A stretch of 64,000 nt of DNA from Thermococcus profundus (GTDB lineage Archaea > Methanobacteriota_B > Thermococci > Thermococcales > Thermococcaceae): positions 744,001 to 808,000 of the forward strand of contig NZ_CP014862.1 in the NCBI RefSeq assembly GCF_002214585.1. Direction: 5' to 3'. Positions 45,988-55,730 of this stretch are shown in pieces; the stretch's first letter is position 1, and every line of letters begins with the position of its first letter. Both the position numbers and the translations under genes were made by a program. The notes under the pieces were generated by a model. It did no database searches. It was not told the DNA's origin and saw only the letters and a list, made by a program, of their open reading frames with translations.

Positions 45988-47418
45988 TTAGATCTTGATC
46001 CTCTTCCACACGGTTCCCTGCGGCGTGTCCTCGAGCTGGATTCCAAGGTTTCTAAGCTCGTCTCTTATCTTGTCGGCCAGGTCGAACTTCCTCTCCTTCC
46101 GGAGCTGGGCACGGACGTCGATGAGGAGCTTTATCAAAGCTTCCTCCTCTCCGGCCTTTTCTTCGCGGAAGTAGTCTTCGAAGATTCCGAAGACCTCGCT
46201 GACAATCTTGAAGAACTCCCATGCCTTCCGCAGGATGCTCTCCTTCGGCCTCTCGACCTGGGTAAGGTAGCGGTTCACGGCGTTGCTTACCTCGAAGACT
46301 GCCTTGAGGGCTTCAGCCGTGTTGAAGTCGTCGTCCATAGCATCGTAGAACTTCTTCCTGCCGTCCCTTATGGCTTCGTAGGCCTCGAACTCCTCATTAT
46401 CCCACTTGAAGGATATCTCCGCCCTCTCCATAGCCACGCGGATGTTCTCAAGGGTGTTATACAGGCGCTCAAGGTTGTTCTTGGCATGTTCAAGGCCCTC
46501 CTCCGTGTAGTCGAGAGGTGAGCGGTAGTGTCTCTGAAGGACGAAGAGCCTTATTACCTCCGGATCGTAGCGCTCCAGCGCTTCCCTAATCGTCACAAAG
46601 TTGCCGAGACTCTTGCTCATCTTCTCGCCGTTCACCATGAGGAATCCGGTGTGCATCCAGTAGCGAACCCACTCGTGGCCGGTGCACGCTTCCGTCTGCG
46701 CTATCTCGTTCTCGTGATGCGGGAAGATTAGGTCGCTCCCTCCCCCATGGATGTCGAAGCTCTCGCCGAGGTATTTCGTGCTCATCGTGGAGCACTCGAT
46801 GTGCCAGCCGGGCCTTCCCTCGCCCCAGGGACTCTTCCACTTGGGTTCGCCAGGCTTGGCCTTCTTCCAGAGGGCGAAGTCCTCGGGGTTCTTCTTGCCC
46901 TCGCCCGGCTCAACGCGCGCTCCCTTAACGAGCTCCTCAACCTTTATCTTGCTGAGCTTTCCGTAGTCCTTGAACTTCCTGACCTCAAAATAAACGCCAT
47001 CGCTTCCCTCGTAGGCGTAGCCCTTCTCCTGGAGCTTCTTCACGAAGTCGATGATATCGTTAATGTGCTCGGTGACGCGGGGGTATATGTCCGCCGGTTT
47101 AACCTTGAGAGCTTTCATATCCTCAAGGAAGTATTTGAGAAACTTCTCCGCGAGTTCCTTCGGGTCTTCGCCAGTCTCGTTGGCCCTCCTAATTATTTTA
47201 TCGTCTATGTCCGTGAAGTTCATGGCCATTAGGACAGTATAACCCTTGTGCTCGAGGTAGCGCCTTATCACATCGAAGGCAATGTATGTCCTCGCATGGC
47301 CGATGTGGGTGTAGTCGTAAACCGTTGGACCGCAGACGTACATCCTGACCTCGCCTTCTCTCAGCGGCTTGAACTCCTCCTTCTGCCTCGTTAGGGTGTT
47401 GTATATTTTTATGGCCAT
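45988..47418 (-). CDS. cysS: Cysteinyl-tRNA synthetase
   Basis: A 476-residue class I synthetase. HIGH appears as YTHIGHARTYI and KMSKS as GEKMSKSLGNF. Zinc ligands are Cys29 in MYVCGPTVYDY, Cys in HIECSTMS, and HHENEIAQTEA. The C-terminal helical anticodon region is about 330-470. The ATG follows GGTGGTGAGAAA. It is a stand-alone gene, with its TATA-like box (CCTAATAAAACTCC on the minus strand) near 47445-47460. Confidence 0.97.
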   Translation of the reverse strand: MAIKIYNTLTRQKEEFKPLREGEVRMYVCGPTVYDYTHIGHARTYIAFDVIRRYLEHKGYTVLMAMNFTDIDDKIIRRANETGEDPKELAEKFLKYFLEDMKALKVKPADIYPRVTEHINDIIDFVKKLQEKGYAYEGSDGVYFEVRKFKDYGKLSKIKVEELVKGARVEPGEGKKNPEDFALWKKAKPGEPKWKSPWGEGRPGWHIECSTMSTKYLGESFDIHGGGSDLIFPHHENEIAQTEACTGHEWVRYWMHTGFLMVNGEKMSKSLGNFVTIREALERYDPEVIRLFVLQRHYRSPLDYTEEGLEHAKNNLERLYNTLENIRVAMERAEISFKWDNEEFEAYEAIRDGRKKFYDAMDDDFNTAEALKAVFEVSNAVNRYLTQVERPKESILRKAWEFFKIVSEVFGIFEDYFREEKAGEEEALIKLLIDVRAQLRKERKFDLADKIRDELRNLGIQLEDTPQGTVWKRIKI

Positions 47419-47551
47419 TTTCTCACCACCGGGACAACTTCACCGGGAGTTTTATTAGGTTATCGCCGTCCAAATATGGGTAGAACGTCGCGGCAAAAGC
47501 TTAAAAGTGGTGGCCTTAAATGCCACTCAGGAATTAGAGGAGGTAATGATC

Positions 47552-48505
47552 ATGACGAAGGTTCAGAAGGGAGACGTCGTAAGGCTTCACTACACCGGAA
47601 AGGTCAAGGAAACCGGCGAGATATTTGACACTACCTATGAGGAGGTTGCCAAAGAGGCCGGGATCTACAGCGAGAAGGGTATCTACGGCCCGGTTCCAAT
47701 AGCGGTTGGGGCGGGTCACGTTCTCAGGGGATTGGATGAGCAGCTTGAGGGCCTTGAGGTCGGGAAGAAGTACGAGATAATCGTCCCGCCCGAGAAGGGC
47801 TTTGGGAAGCGCGATCCCAAACTCATCAAGACCTTCACCCTCGGCCAGTTCAGGAGAAGGGGAATGTACCCGATTCCGGGGATGGAGATTGAGTTTGAGG
47901 GCAGCGACGGGAAGAAGCTTAGGGGAAGGGTTCTAAGCGTCTCAAGCGGAAGGGTTCGGGTTGACTTCAACCACCCCTACGCCGGCAAACATCTCGTCTA
48001 CGAAGTCGAGGTCGTTGAGAAGGTGGAGGATCCTATAGAGAAAGTCAAGGCCATGATAGAGCTTCGCCTGCCGATGGTCGACAAGGAGAAGGTCGTAATA
48101 GAGGTGGGGGAGAAGGACGTCACCGTGAACTTCAGCCCTGTACTGGAGAGCGTCGATAAGAACACGCTCGTCCTCGGCGAGATACTCCTTGAGAGCGACC
48201 TCAAGTTCATAGGCTACGAGGAGGTCAAGTTCAAGCCGACGGTTGAGGAACTCCTAAAGCCATCTGAAGCGGGGGGAGAATCTGAAGAAGCCGGGGAAGG
48301 CGAAGAAAACGAAGGCACTTCAGAATCTCCGGAAACCGTTGAGAATGCCACGGAAACCCCACAAGAGGAGGGAAAAGAGGGCGAGGAAACAGTGGTAGAA
48401 GACGAGAAGGTTGAGGAGGTCCCGTCTGAGGGCTCTCCACAGGGAGAAGCGTCCGTAGAGGCCCCGGGAGAACAATCCCACTCTGAGGATGAGCAGGAGG
48501 AGTGA
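47552..48505 (+). CDS. FKBP-type peptidyl-prolyl isomerase with acidic tail
   Basis: A 317-residue SlyD-like FKBP. The PPIase core (about 5-90) has GDVVRLHYTGKVKETGEIFDTT and VLRGLDEQLEGLEVGKKYEI, with the IF chaperone domain inserted (about 80-150: GFGKRDPKLIKTFTLGQF, GMEIEFEGSDGKKLRGRV). A further alpha/beta domain covers about 155-235. The last 75 residues or so are disordered and almost all Glu with Gly, Ser, Pro and Thr, longer than in the archaeal long FKBPs I know. The ATG at 47552 follows GGAGGTAATGATC; a GTG at 47507 lacks support. TATA-like GCTTAAAAG is near 47498. Confidence 0.92.
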   Translation: MTKVQKGDVVRLHYTGKVKETGEIFDTTYEEVAKEAGIYSEKGIYGPVPIAVGAGHVLRGLDEQLEGLEVGKKYEIIVPPEKGFGKRDPKLIKTFTLGQFRRRGMYPIPGMEIEFEGSDGKKLRGRVLSVSSGRVRVDFNHPYAGKHLVYEVEVVEKVEDPIEKVKAMIELRLPMVDKEKVVIEVGEKDVTVNFSPVLESVDKNTLVLGEILLESDLKFIGYEEVKFKPTVEELLKPSEAGGESEEAGEGEENEGTSESPETVENATETPQEEGKEGEETVVEDEKVEEVPSEGSPQGEASVEAPGEQSHSEDEQEE

Positions 48506-48578
48506 TCCTTCTTCCTTTCTCTTCCAATTTCCGCGAAGTTTATAATGTTCGATGCAGAATTCTTCAGAAGGTGAGAGT

Positions 48579-49493
48579 ATGCCTGCCCTGAGTAGGGAGA
48601 GATTTGAGGTGTTGATCCGGGATCTCACCAGCAGGTTTTCACAGGCCGACGAGAAGAAGATACGCGAGGTTCTCCCGGCTTTCGCCAGGGTTACTGAGAT
48701 CCCAGTTTCTTATCTGAATCCCTCGTCGCGGTATCATCCCGTCCTTATCTTAAAGAAGCGCTTTGGCAACTTGGAAAAGGATGTCAGAGTTTCCCTCGTT
48801 GATTTCAGGATACTCAATAAGTACAACATGCCAGGGTGGAGGAGGGAAGTCGAGTTCAGGCTCGACAGGGATGTTGTTCTGAGGGAGCGGGTTGGAGGTG
48901 TAGAGGCCCTGCTCATTGGGGATCCCTCACTCGTCTCTCGCATGAGGGACGCGGTGGTGAGGATCCTCCAGCAGATGAACTTTAGGCCGAGAAACTTTGT
49001 GATGTTCTACAACCAGATCTACATGGACTTTGGCAACAACAGGTTCATCCACATCGAGATCCTGGGAAGCGACCTCCGCCTGAGGCTTGTAAACCTTAAG
49101 TTCACGGACGCCAGCAGGATCCTTGGAAAGGCCATCCCCTACATGGACTCCGTCTTCGGCAACAAGAACCCCGAGTTCTACAAGCTCCTTTTCGTCTACG
49201 CCTCTGAAACCACCGGGAGCTTTGACTGGTTCTTCCACAGGTATATAATGCCCAGGCTGAACCCTGAGCAGAGGGAGTTTCTGAACGAGATGCACGACTA
49301 CCACAACTTTCTGAGGCTCCTCTACACCTACGTTGCAAGGCTCAACAAAGATCGTCTTGGGGACGAAGTTGGCATCAGGGTTGTCAGGAGGGCGAACCCC
49401 AACAGGCCCCTGGAGATAGGCATAGCCTTCACCAACAGGGGCATTGAGGTGAAGAGGTATCCGAGCACGACGACGATAAGCTTTATGGTGTAA
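48579..49493 (+). CDS. Conserved hypothetical protein
   Basis: A 304-residue soluble protein not recognised. Features are an N-terminal helical segment (EVLIRDLTSRFSQADEKKI), mixed alpha/beta with many basic residues (VREVLPAF, WRREVEFRLDRDVVLRERVGGVEALLIGD), NFVMFYNQIYMDFGNNRFIHIEI in the middle and HDYHNFLRLLYTYVARLNKDR towards the end. No enzyme motif is clear. The ATG at 48579 follows AAGGTGAGAGT; TATA-like AGTTTATAATG is at about 48537. A CPBP-like membrane protease gene starts 3 bp after its stop, so they are co-transcribed. Confidence 0.75.
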   Translation: MPALSRERFEVLIRDLTSRFSQADEKKIREVLPAFARVTEIPVSYLNPSSRYHPVLILKKRFGNLEKDVRVSLVDFRILNKYNMPGWRREVEFRLDRDVVLRERVGGVEALLIGDPSLVSRMRDAVVRILQQMNFRPRNFVMFYNQIYMDFGNNRFIHIEILGSDLRLRLVNLKFTDASRILGKAIPYMDSVFGNKNPEFYKLLFVYASETTGSFDWFFHRYIMPRLNPEQREFLNEMHDYHNFLRLLYTYVARLNKDRLGDEVGIRVVRRANPNRPLEIGIAFTNRGIEVKRYPSTTTISFMV

Positions 49494-49496
49494 CTT

Positions 49497-50117
49497 ATGG
49501 GTGTTCGGAGAAATCCCTATGTTCTTTTTCTTATCCTTCTGCCGGTTTCTTTTGTACCCCGACTCTTTGGGGGCTTCCTGGAAAGCTGGGCCCTCTGGCT
49601 GACTCTGTGGTACCTCATCATCCCGCTAGTAGTTTCCCTCTCTCTCGGCTTCAAGCTGAGGGATCTTGGACTTGCCCGTCCAAGTGGAGGATGGAGGGCT
49701 TTCGGTGTCCTACTGATGCTGGCGGTCGTTCTCAGCTTTGCCGGCATCTTCGTTCCTTCCATGAGGGGTTACTACCCCCGATTTGCCTATTCGAGCTGGT
49801 GGGAGTTTGGGGAGAAGGAAATGATTATGGGTCTCGTAATGTTTGCCCATGAGGCATTTTTCAGAGGCTTTCTGCTATTCCCCCTGGTAAGGGAGAATAA
49901 AGAGCTCGCCATCCTTGCTCAGGACATTCCGTACACTCTGGTACACCTTGGCAAACCCGGGGTGGAGGTGCCGTACTCCTTCTTCGCTGGCATCGTTTTT
50001 GGGTGGCTTGATTTAAAGTCTGGAAGCTTCCTTTTGAGCTTTCTGCTCCACTGGCTCGGCTCGGCGTTCTTTGACTTCCTCTGTGCCCTCGTTAAGGCGG
50101 GAGTGATTCCGCTGTAA
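49497..50117 (+). CDS. CPBP (CAAX-like) intramembrane protease family protein
   Basis: A 206-residue protein with about six membrane helices. The CPBP/Abi motif region reads FAHEAFFRGFLLFPL, followed by TLVHLGKPG and, in the last helix, LLHWLGSAFFD, the usual three motif positions. The first motif is normally E-E-x3-R; here the first Glu is His (H-E-A-F-F-R). Function is unknown. Start ATG at 49497 follows directly on the stop of the preceding gene; no strong RBS, consistent with coupled translation. Confidence 0.82.
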   Translation: MGVRRNPYVLFLILLPVSFVPRLFGGFLESWALWLTLWYLIIPLVVSLSLGFKLRDLGLARPSGGWRAFGVLLMLAVVLSFAGIFVPSMRGYYPRFAYSSWWEFGEKEMIMGLVMFAHEAFFRGFLLFPLVRENKELAILAQDIPYTLVHLGKPGVEVPYSFFAGIVFGWLDLKSGSFLLSFLLHWLGSAFFDFLCALVKAGVIPL

Positions 50118-50152
50118 TCCTTCAGAAAAGTTTGGAATGAGAGAAAAAAACT

Positions 50153-51478
50153 TCACTGGAGCATTCCCTCAAGCTTCTCCACGAACTTGATGCTTCTCCT
50201 GAGGTCTGCGAAGTATTCCTTGGCCTTCTCCACGTGCTCCTTCTCGACCTTTCCACCCCTGGCAAGTATGCTGGCTGGTGCTAGAAGCTGGACTGCATAG
50301 CGCAGGCTGGTCTTCTCGCCGAGCTCAGCTAGGTATTCAATTGCCTCCTCGCTTATCTCAATCTTCTCTTCCTTCGCGCGGATCTTTACTATTTCCCTGA
50401 CCTCCTCCTTCTTGTACGGTTCGGTGTTTATTATGAGGAGCCTGTCGAGCATGTCTATGGGGATCCCGTGCGGAGCTTTTATGTCGGTGCCCCTTATCGT
50501 CGTCATGCCCCTGTTTGTGGCCAGGATGAGTATCGGCGCGAGTTCGCTTTCCATGGCCCTTGCCAGGAACGAGAACGCCTCGATATCGAGCATGTGGCAC
50601 TCGTCGATGAAGAGAACTCCCGGAACGAGAACGGCCCTTCCTTCCTCTATCCACTTCTTGACGGTTTCATCAACCCTGCTCCTGACTTCATCACTTATCT
50701 CTGCCCCCGTGCTGAAGAGCAGGCCGAATATGTTGCCGCGGGCGTTTGCAACGTCTAGGTCGTGAAGTGTGACGGTGTAGGTGAACTCCTTGATCTTGAG
50801 AACCGGGCCGCTCGGGAGGTTGACCTTCTTCTTGAAGAAAAGCCCCTCTTCCTCCTTCGTTGTTCCAACCTTGGATATCCTGCCGGTTTCGGCATCGATC
50901 TGGATAACGTCCCCTTCCTCGATGTCGCTCTCCATGAGCTGGTAGGCGATCTCCCTGCCCGCCCTTATCGTCTTCTCGTCGTCCTTGGTGCGGAGGGTTA
51001 TTATCACACTCTCGGGTATCTCAACGTAGGGGTTGAAGGGGTGCTTGGTCTTCCTGACCTCTATCTTTTTGACCTCTCCCTCGTAGACCTTCCTCTCCTC
51101 GCTTATCCTGACTCCGATGGCTCGTCTCATGGCCTGCTTAAGGAACTCCGTTTTGTTCACCTCACTTGAGTAGATCTCGCTTCCAGCTATCTGGACGAAG
51201 GGCACATCTTCGCCTAGTTCCCTGGCTATGCCCATGGCTATGGCTGTTTTACCGCTTCCCGTAGGGCCCGCCAGCAGTATTCCCTTGCCGGCCAGTTTGC
51301 CCTTCTTTATTAGCTGGACCGCTATTCCAGCCGCTTCCCTCGCCTTAACCTGTCCCACCATTCCGTCGGCCATGAACTTCGCCTTGCCGTTCTCGTCGAG
51401 GCCGAGGCCCCTTATGTGGGAGTGCATCCCCACCCTCTCGAGGCTCCTTGGCGCGGCCACTTCTTCGATGATGGGCAT
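50153..51478 (-). CDS. TIP49/RuvB-like AAA+ ATPase
   Basis: A 441-residue RuvBL-type ATPase, as in eukaryotic INO80/R2TP complexes. Walker A is LAGPTGSGKTAIAMGIA, the insert domain II (about 125-240) is an OB-fold (EIPESVIITLRTKDDEK, GDVIQIDAETGRISKVG), Walker B is VLFIDECHMLDIEAFSFL (DECH) and sensor 1 is LATNRGMTTIRGT; SLRYAVQLL is sensor 2. Archaeal TIP49 has a patchy spread. The ATG follows GGGGGTGAGACC. TATA-like ATTTTTAAACCC (minus strand, near 51524-51534) precedes it. Confidence 0.94.
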   Translation of the reverse strand: MPIIEEVAAPRSLERVGMHSHIRGLGLDENGKAKFMADGMVGQVKAREAAGIAVQLIKKGKLAGKGILLAGPTGSGKTAIAMGIARELGEDVPFVQIAGSEIYSSEVNKTEFLKQAMRRAIGVRISEERKVYEGEVKKIEVRKTKHPFNPYVEIPESVIITLRTKDDEKTIRAGREIAYQLMESDIEEGDVIQIDAETGRISKVGTTKEEEGLFFKKKVNLPSGPVLKIKEFTYTVTLHDLDVANARGNIFGLLFSTGAEISDEVRSRVDETVKKWIEEGRAVLVPGVLFIDECHMLDIEAFSFLARAMESELAPILILATNRGMTTIRGTDIKAPHGIPIDMLDRLLIINTEPYKKEEVREIVKIRAKEEKIEISEEAIEYLAELGEKTSLRYAVQLLAPASILARGGKVEKEHVEKAKEYFADLRRSIKFVEKLEGMLQ

Positions 51479-51540
51479 GGTCTCACCCCCTTTATCTTTC
51501 CAGAAGTTACTAAAAAGGGGATGGGTTTAAAAATTTGACG

Positions 51541-51597
51541 GGCTCAGGCCGTCGATCCCGGGCATCGTTCACCCCAAAGGCCAATCTCATCATAGCC
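51541..51597 (-). ncRNA. C/D box sRNA candidate
   Basis: Read on the minus strand from 51597: GGCT, then the C box ATGATGA (51593-51587), a guide-length region, a D'-like GTGA and C'-like CGATG near the middle, a second guide region ending GGATCGACGG, the D box CTGA (51547-51544) and GCC. The outer GGC and GCC can pair, forming the terminal stem; total length is about 57, typical for Thermococcales. A TATA-like CACTTAAATCCCC (minus strand, 51627-51615) lies about 25 bp before the 5' end. It sits between PIMT and TIP49. D' and C' are imperfect. The target is not worked out. Confidence 0.65.
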
Positions 51598-51614
51598 TTG
51601 AATAGTTAAAGTGA

Positions 51615-51627
51615 GGGGATTTAAGTG
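51615..51627 (-). promoter_or_regulatory. TATA-like box for the sRNA
   Basis: CACTTAAATCCCC on the minus strand, centred about 24 bp upstream of the predicted RNA 5' end at 51597 and downstream of the PIMT stop at 51641. Its position supports independent transcription of the sRNA. Confidence 0.5.
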
Positions 51628-51640
51628 TTCCTCTTAAGGA

Positions 51641-52348
<708 letters not shown>

Positions 52349-54076
52349 TCAGAGGGCGCTGAAGAGGACACCGAGGAGCTGGGTTTGGCTTCCTCCGCTC
52401 GTAATGCCCATCATCCTCTCCATTAGAACCTGACCGGCGTACATGCCCGCGGCAAAGATCCAGAGGAGTATCACGAAGTACTTGAGGGCGACTATCCAGT
52501 GGCCGCCGTCGGCGGTCTTTATAGCGAGGGCGGAGAGGAGAGAGTGGATTATCATTATCGTAAGCATAACGTACATGACGAAGCTCATTCCAGTCGGCGG
52601 AATGACGTGGATTATGTCGCCTATGTACTCCGTCGGGATCTGGAGCTGGCCGAAGAGAGTGTTTATAGACGCTGCGACCTGAAAGGAGGCCGCAAGGGCA
52701 AAGGCGAAAGAGGCCGTGAGTCCGTAGATTATACCTATGAAGCTGGCCATGCTCTGCTGCCTCTTTCTCCTCAGCCTGACCAGCCGCTCGAAGTTCCTGC
52801 TTATGACCAAGCCAACGTAGTCGGGCTCGGCACCGAGCCTTATTGCCTCCCTGAATATCTCGGAGAAGATTCCAATGAGCCAGCTTCCGGTTCCGGCTAT
52901 GAAGAAGTCCCAGGCCCTCTCCCGGTCCACTCTGATTGCCAGCCGCCTGTAGAGGGCCCTTATGTCGTCGGTAAGCGATCCAAAGTCGTGGGCGCTTAGG
53001 TACTTGAGGACGAGGACGAGGGAGGTGCCGCTCGCGGCCAGTGATGAGCTCAGACTCCTTATGAATGCGGCGAAGTTCTCGTCCTTTCTAAATATTGACT
53101 CTTCCTCCTTGGCCGCGAGGTGGCCAACGTAGTAGAGGGGGGTGAGCACCAGGGCCACTACGAAGGGCTTGGGTATCTCAAACCGCGGTCCTATGAAGAG
53201 ATAGTACGCTAGGCCGGTTATGACGATCCCAAGAACGGAGATCTGAGCCGCCCTCTTCAGGCGCTTCATTCTCTCGGTCTCTATCCCCTTGGTGCTGGCC
53301 CATATCGGATCCTCCGGCATTCTGAACTTTATGACTAGGAAAACACCTATCTCAGCCGCCAGGATGATTGCCAGGGTGTAGAGGGAGAGCTTTCCTATAT
53401 CCTGACCCGTGATCAGGGGTCCTATGATGATGAAGCTGGCCATGAAGACGACGGAGATGATTATTGACTCATAGATCTCTTTGAACACGTCCAGATCGTA
53501 GAGGGCGCCCTCGTAAAATGTCTCGTAGTCGTCCATAACTGTTTTCTGCTCTTGGAAGAGGTACTCCTTCATGTCGACACCGCTGTCGAGGGAGTATGCC
53601 AGCCTGTCGAGGAAGTCCGCGAAGACCTTGCTCGGGGTTCTTCTCGCGAGAAAGCGGAAGGCCTCGGGCATGGATCTGTGGAGCTTTTCCACGATCACGT
53701 AGACTTTCTTGAGCTCGCTGGCTATTGCCCCTAGCTTTGGATCGTGGGCGAGTATCCTTATCAGGTCGGACCTCCCCATCTCGCTCGTCGAGAGGACAGC
53801 GAAGTAGGTTATGAAGTAAGGAATGTGGGAGTTTATCGAGATCTTCTTTGAGTCAGCCACTATGTAGGGGTAAACCGCGGCGTATATGAGGAGAATGACC
53901 GGGATGGAGTAGAGGAGGAGTGAGAGGGCGGACGATATCATCAGAAGGTTGGAGAATATGGCCGCGACTATGAAGAGAACCGCTGAAATGGCCACGTAGG
54001 GTATGAGGATCTTGCGTATGTAGGTCTTCATGTCAAGGTCTGCCTTGGTGAAGATGCTGATCTTTCCGTCGCTCAC
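52349..54076 (-). CDS. arlJ: Archaellum assembly membrane protein ArlJ (FlaJ)
   Basis: A 575-residue polytopic protein, the membrane platform of the archaellum motor that works with ArlI and ArlH. Two T2SF/FlaJ domains (about 100-250 and 335-490) with the typical ARRTPSKVFADFLDRLAYSLDSGVDM and SLSSSLAASGTSLVLVL segments, and about nine hydrophobic helices. It is the last gene of the operon. The GTG at 54076 follows GGGGGGAT, 12 bp after the arlI stop. Confidence 0.95.
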   Translation of the reverse strand: MSDGKISIFTKADLDMKTYIRKILIPYVAISAVLFIVAAIFSNLLMISSALSLLLYSIPVILLIYAAVYPYIVADSKKISINSHIPYFITYFAVLSTSEMGRSDLIRILAHDPKLGAIASELKKVYVIVEKLHRSMPEAFRFLARRTPSKVFADFLDRLAYSLDSGVDMKEYLFQEQKTVMDDYETFYEGALYDLDVFKEIYESIIISVVFMASFIIIGPLITGQDIGKLSLYTLAIILAAEIGVFLVIKFRMPEDPIWASTKGIETERMKRLKRAAQISVLGIVITGLAYYLFIGPRFEIPKPFVVALVLTPLYYVGHLAAKEEESIFRKDENFAAFIRSLSSSLAASGTSLVLVLKYLSAHDFGSLTDDIRALYRRLAIRVDRERAWDFFIAGTGSWLIGIFSEIFREAIRLGAEPDYVGLVISRNFERLVRLRRKRQQSMASFIGIIYGLTASFAFALAASFQVAASINTLFGQLQIPTEYIGDIIHVIPPTGMSFVMYVMLTIMIIHSLLSALAIKTADGGHWIVALKYFVILLWIFAAGMYAGQVLMERMMGITSGGSQTQLLGVLFSAL

Positions 54077-54088
54077 CTGGATCCCCCC

Positions 54089-55729
54089 TCAGATCCTAAA
54101 GCTCAGACCCTCGATACCGCGCTGGTAGAAGGCCTTGATCTCGCGGTAGACGTCCCAGTAGTTGGTTATGCCCAGCTCTCCCATCCTCTGGAGAATTCTA
54201 GCCCTAAGGAAGAGTTCGTTGTAAATCTCTTTGGGGTCCTCGTAACCCGCGACCTCTGCTATCTTGTTCTCAAGGATGTAGGAGTTGTTGAAACCGCGGA
54301 ATATGTGCTTGTCAGCCACAGGGTCCCACTCAAAGACGTTCCTCGTCGCAACACCGCCGAGCTCCTCGTAGTAGCCCTCTATCTCAACGACGCTGATCGT
54401 CCTTCTGAGGAACTTACCCTTGACGTAGACGGCCTGCTGGAAGACGGCTATGTTGAGGTTGTCGATGAAGGTTATCGGGACGTTTATAGGGGAACCGGTG
54501 AAACGCTGTATCATCTTCTTGATGTCACCTGCGTGGAAAGTGCTCATGACCGGGTGGCCGGTCTGCATTGCTTGGAAGGCTATGGCACCCTCGGCACCAC
54601 GGATCTCACCGACGATGATGTAGTTCGGCCTTGAACGCAGTGCCGCCTTCAGGAGGTCGAAGAGGGTGACCCTGCTCTCCTCCGGGCCCCTCTCACGCGT
54701 TATGAGCCTCTGCCAGGTTGGATGCGGCACCTGAACCTCCGGCGTGTCCTCAGCGGTGTAGATCTTTGAACCCGGCTTGATGAAGGGTATTATCGAGTTC
54801 AGGAGCGTTGTCTTACCTGAAGCGGTCTCACCGCAGACAAAAACACTCATGCCGTATTCAAGGGCTATCCACAGGTACGCCGCGACCTCAGCGCTCAGGG
54901 TTCCCCAGTTTATAAGCTGGACGATGCTTATCGGGGTGGCTGAGAACTTACGGATGGTGGCGCTCGGTCCCTTGAGGGAGATATCCGGGGAGTAGATTAT
55001 GTTGATACGCGAGCCGTCGGGGAGGGCGCCGTCGACTATCGGGTTCCTGTCGCTGACCGGCCTTCCTATGCGCTCCGCGATGTTCTTGAAGTAGTCGGCC
55101 AGCTTAACGTTGTCTCCGAAGGTGATGTTGGTTGGTAATGCCTCGAATATCTTGTGGACGAGGGAAACGTAGTTCGCACCTATGATGTGGATATCCTCTA
55201 TGTACGGATCCCTTGCTAGGGGTTCGAGGGGACCGATTCCTATGATATCCCTCTTGATGAGGTAGCGGAACTTCTCCATCTCCTCCTTGGTTATCGTGAA
55301 GGCCTCCTTTGTCCCCCCTATTTTCTGCTTGCTTTTCACCAGTGCCAGAACAGCCTCATCGAAGAGGGAATCTAGGAACCTCTCGAACTCTTCCTGATCC
55401 TCTGGAATTTCCCTGGTTGGAGCTATCTCAAGGATCTTGTCTTTAACCATCTCGTACTTCCTTTCTTCGTTTATGTTCTCGATCCTGGGCTCGATGACTA
55501 TGTACTTTTTCTCTGTTTTAGGGTCGCCGTATATGTGGATGAATATTGGATCTCCGACGGGATAGAGGATGTTGGGGTACATTATGTCCTTCATGTCTCT
55601 GCTGAGCTGGGCGTAGAACTCGGGCAGTTTTCCGTATTTTTTCCTGAAGTTTTCCACGTACCTCCTGAGGTGTGGGTTTCTCTGCATGGCATCTTCCAGG
55701 GTGTCGCTCTTGATCATCTGCGCGGCCAT
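54089..55729 (-). CDS. arlI: Archaellum motor ATPase ArlI (FlaI)
   Basis: A 546-residue secretion-type (VirB11/GspE superfamily) ATPase that powers archaellum assembly and rotation. Walker A is FVCGETASGKTTLLNSIIPF, the Asp box IYTAEDTPEVQVPHP, Walker B region YIIVGEIRGAEGAIAFQAMQTGH, and HAGDIKKMIQRF is the His box. The N-domain (about 1-220) is well formed (IIGIGPLEPLARDPYIEDIHI). The ATG follows GGTGGTGTGAT and starts 1 bp after the arlH stop. Confidence 0.97.
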   Translation of the reverse strand: MAAQMIKSDTLEDAMQRNPHLRRYVENFRKKYGKLPEFYAQLSRDMKDIMYPNILYPVGDPIFIHIYGDPKTEKKYIVIEPRIENINEERKYEMVKDKILEIAPTREIPEDQEEFERFLDSLFDEAVLALVKSKQKIGGTKEAFTITKEEMEKFRYLIKRDIIGIGPLEPLARDPYIEDIHIIGANYVSLVHKIFEALPTNITFGDNVKLADYFKNIAERIGRPVSDRNPIVDGALPDGSRINIIYSPDISLKGPSATIRKFSATPISIVQLINWGTLSAEVAAYLWIALEYGMSVFVCGETASGKTTLLNSIIPFIKPGSKIYTAEDTPEVQVPHPTWQRLITRERGPEESRVTLFDLLKAALRSRPNYIIVGEIRGAEGAIAFQAMQTGHPVMSTFHAGDIKKMIQRFTGSPINVPITFIDNLNIAVFQQAVYVKGKFLRRTISVVEIEGYYEELGGVATRNVFEWDPVADKHIFRGFNNSYILENKIAEVAGYEDPKEIYNELFLRARILQRMGELGITNYWDVYREIKAFYQRGIEGLSFRI

Positions 55730-55730
55730 A

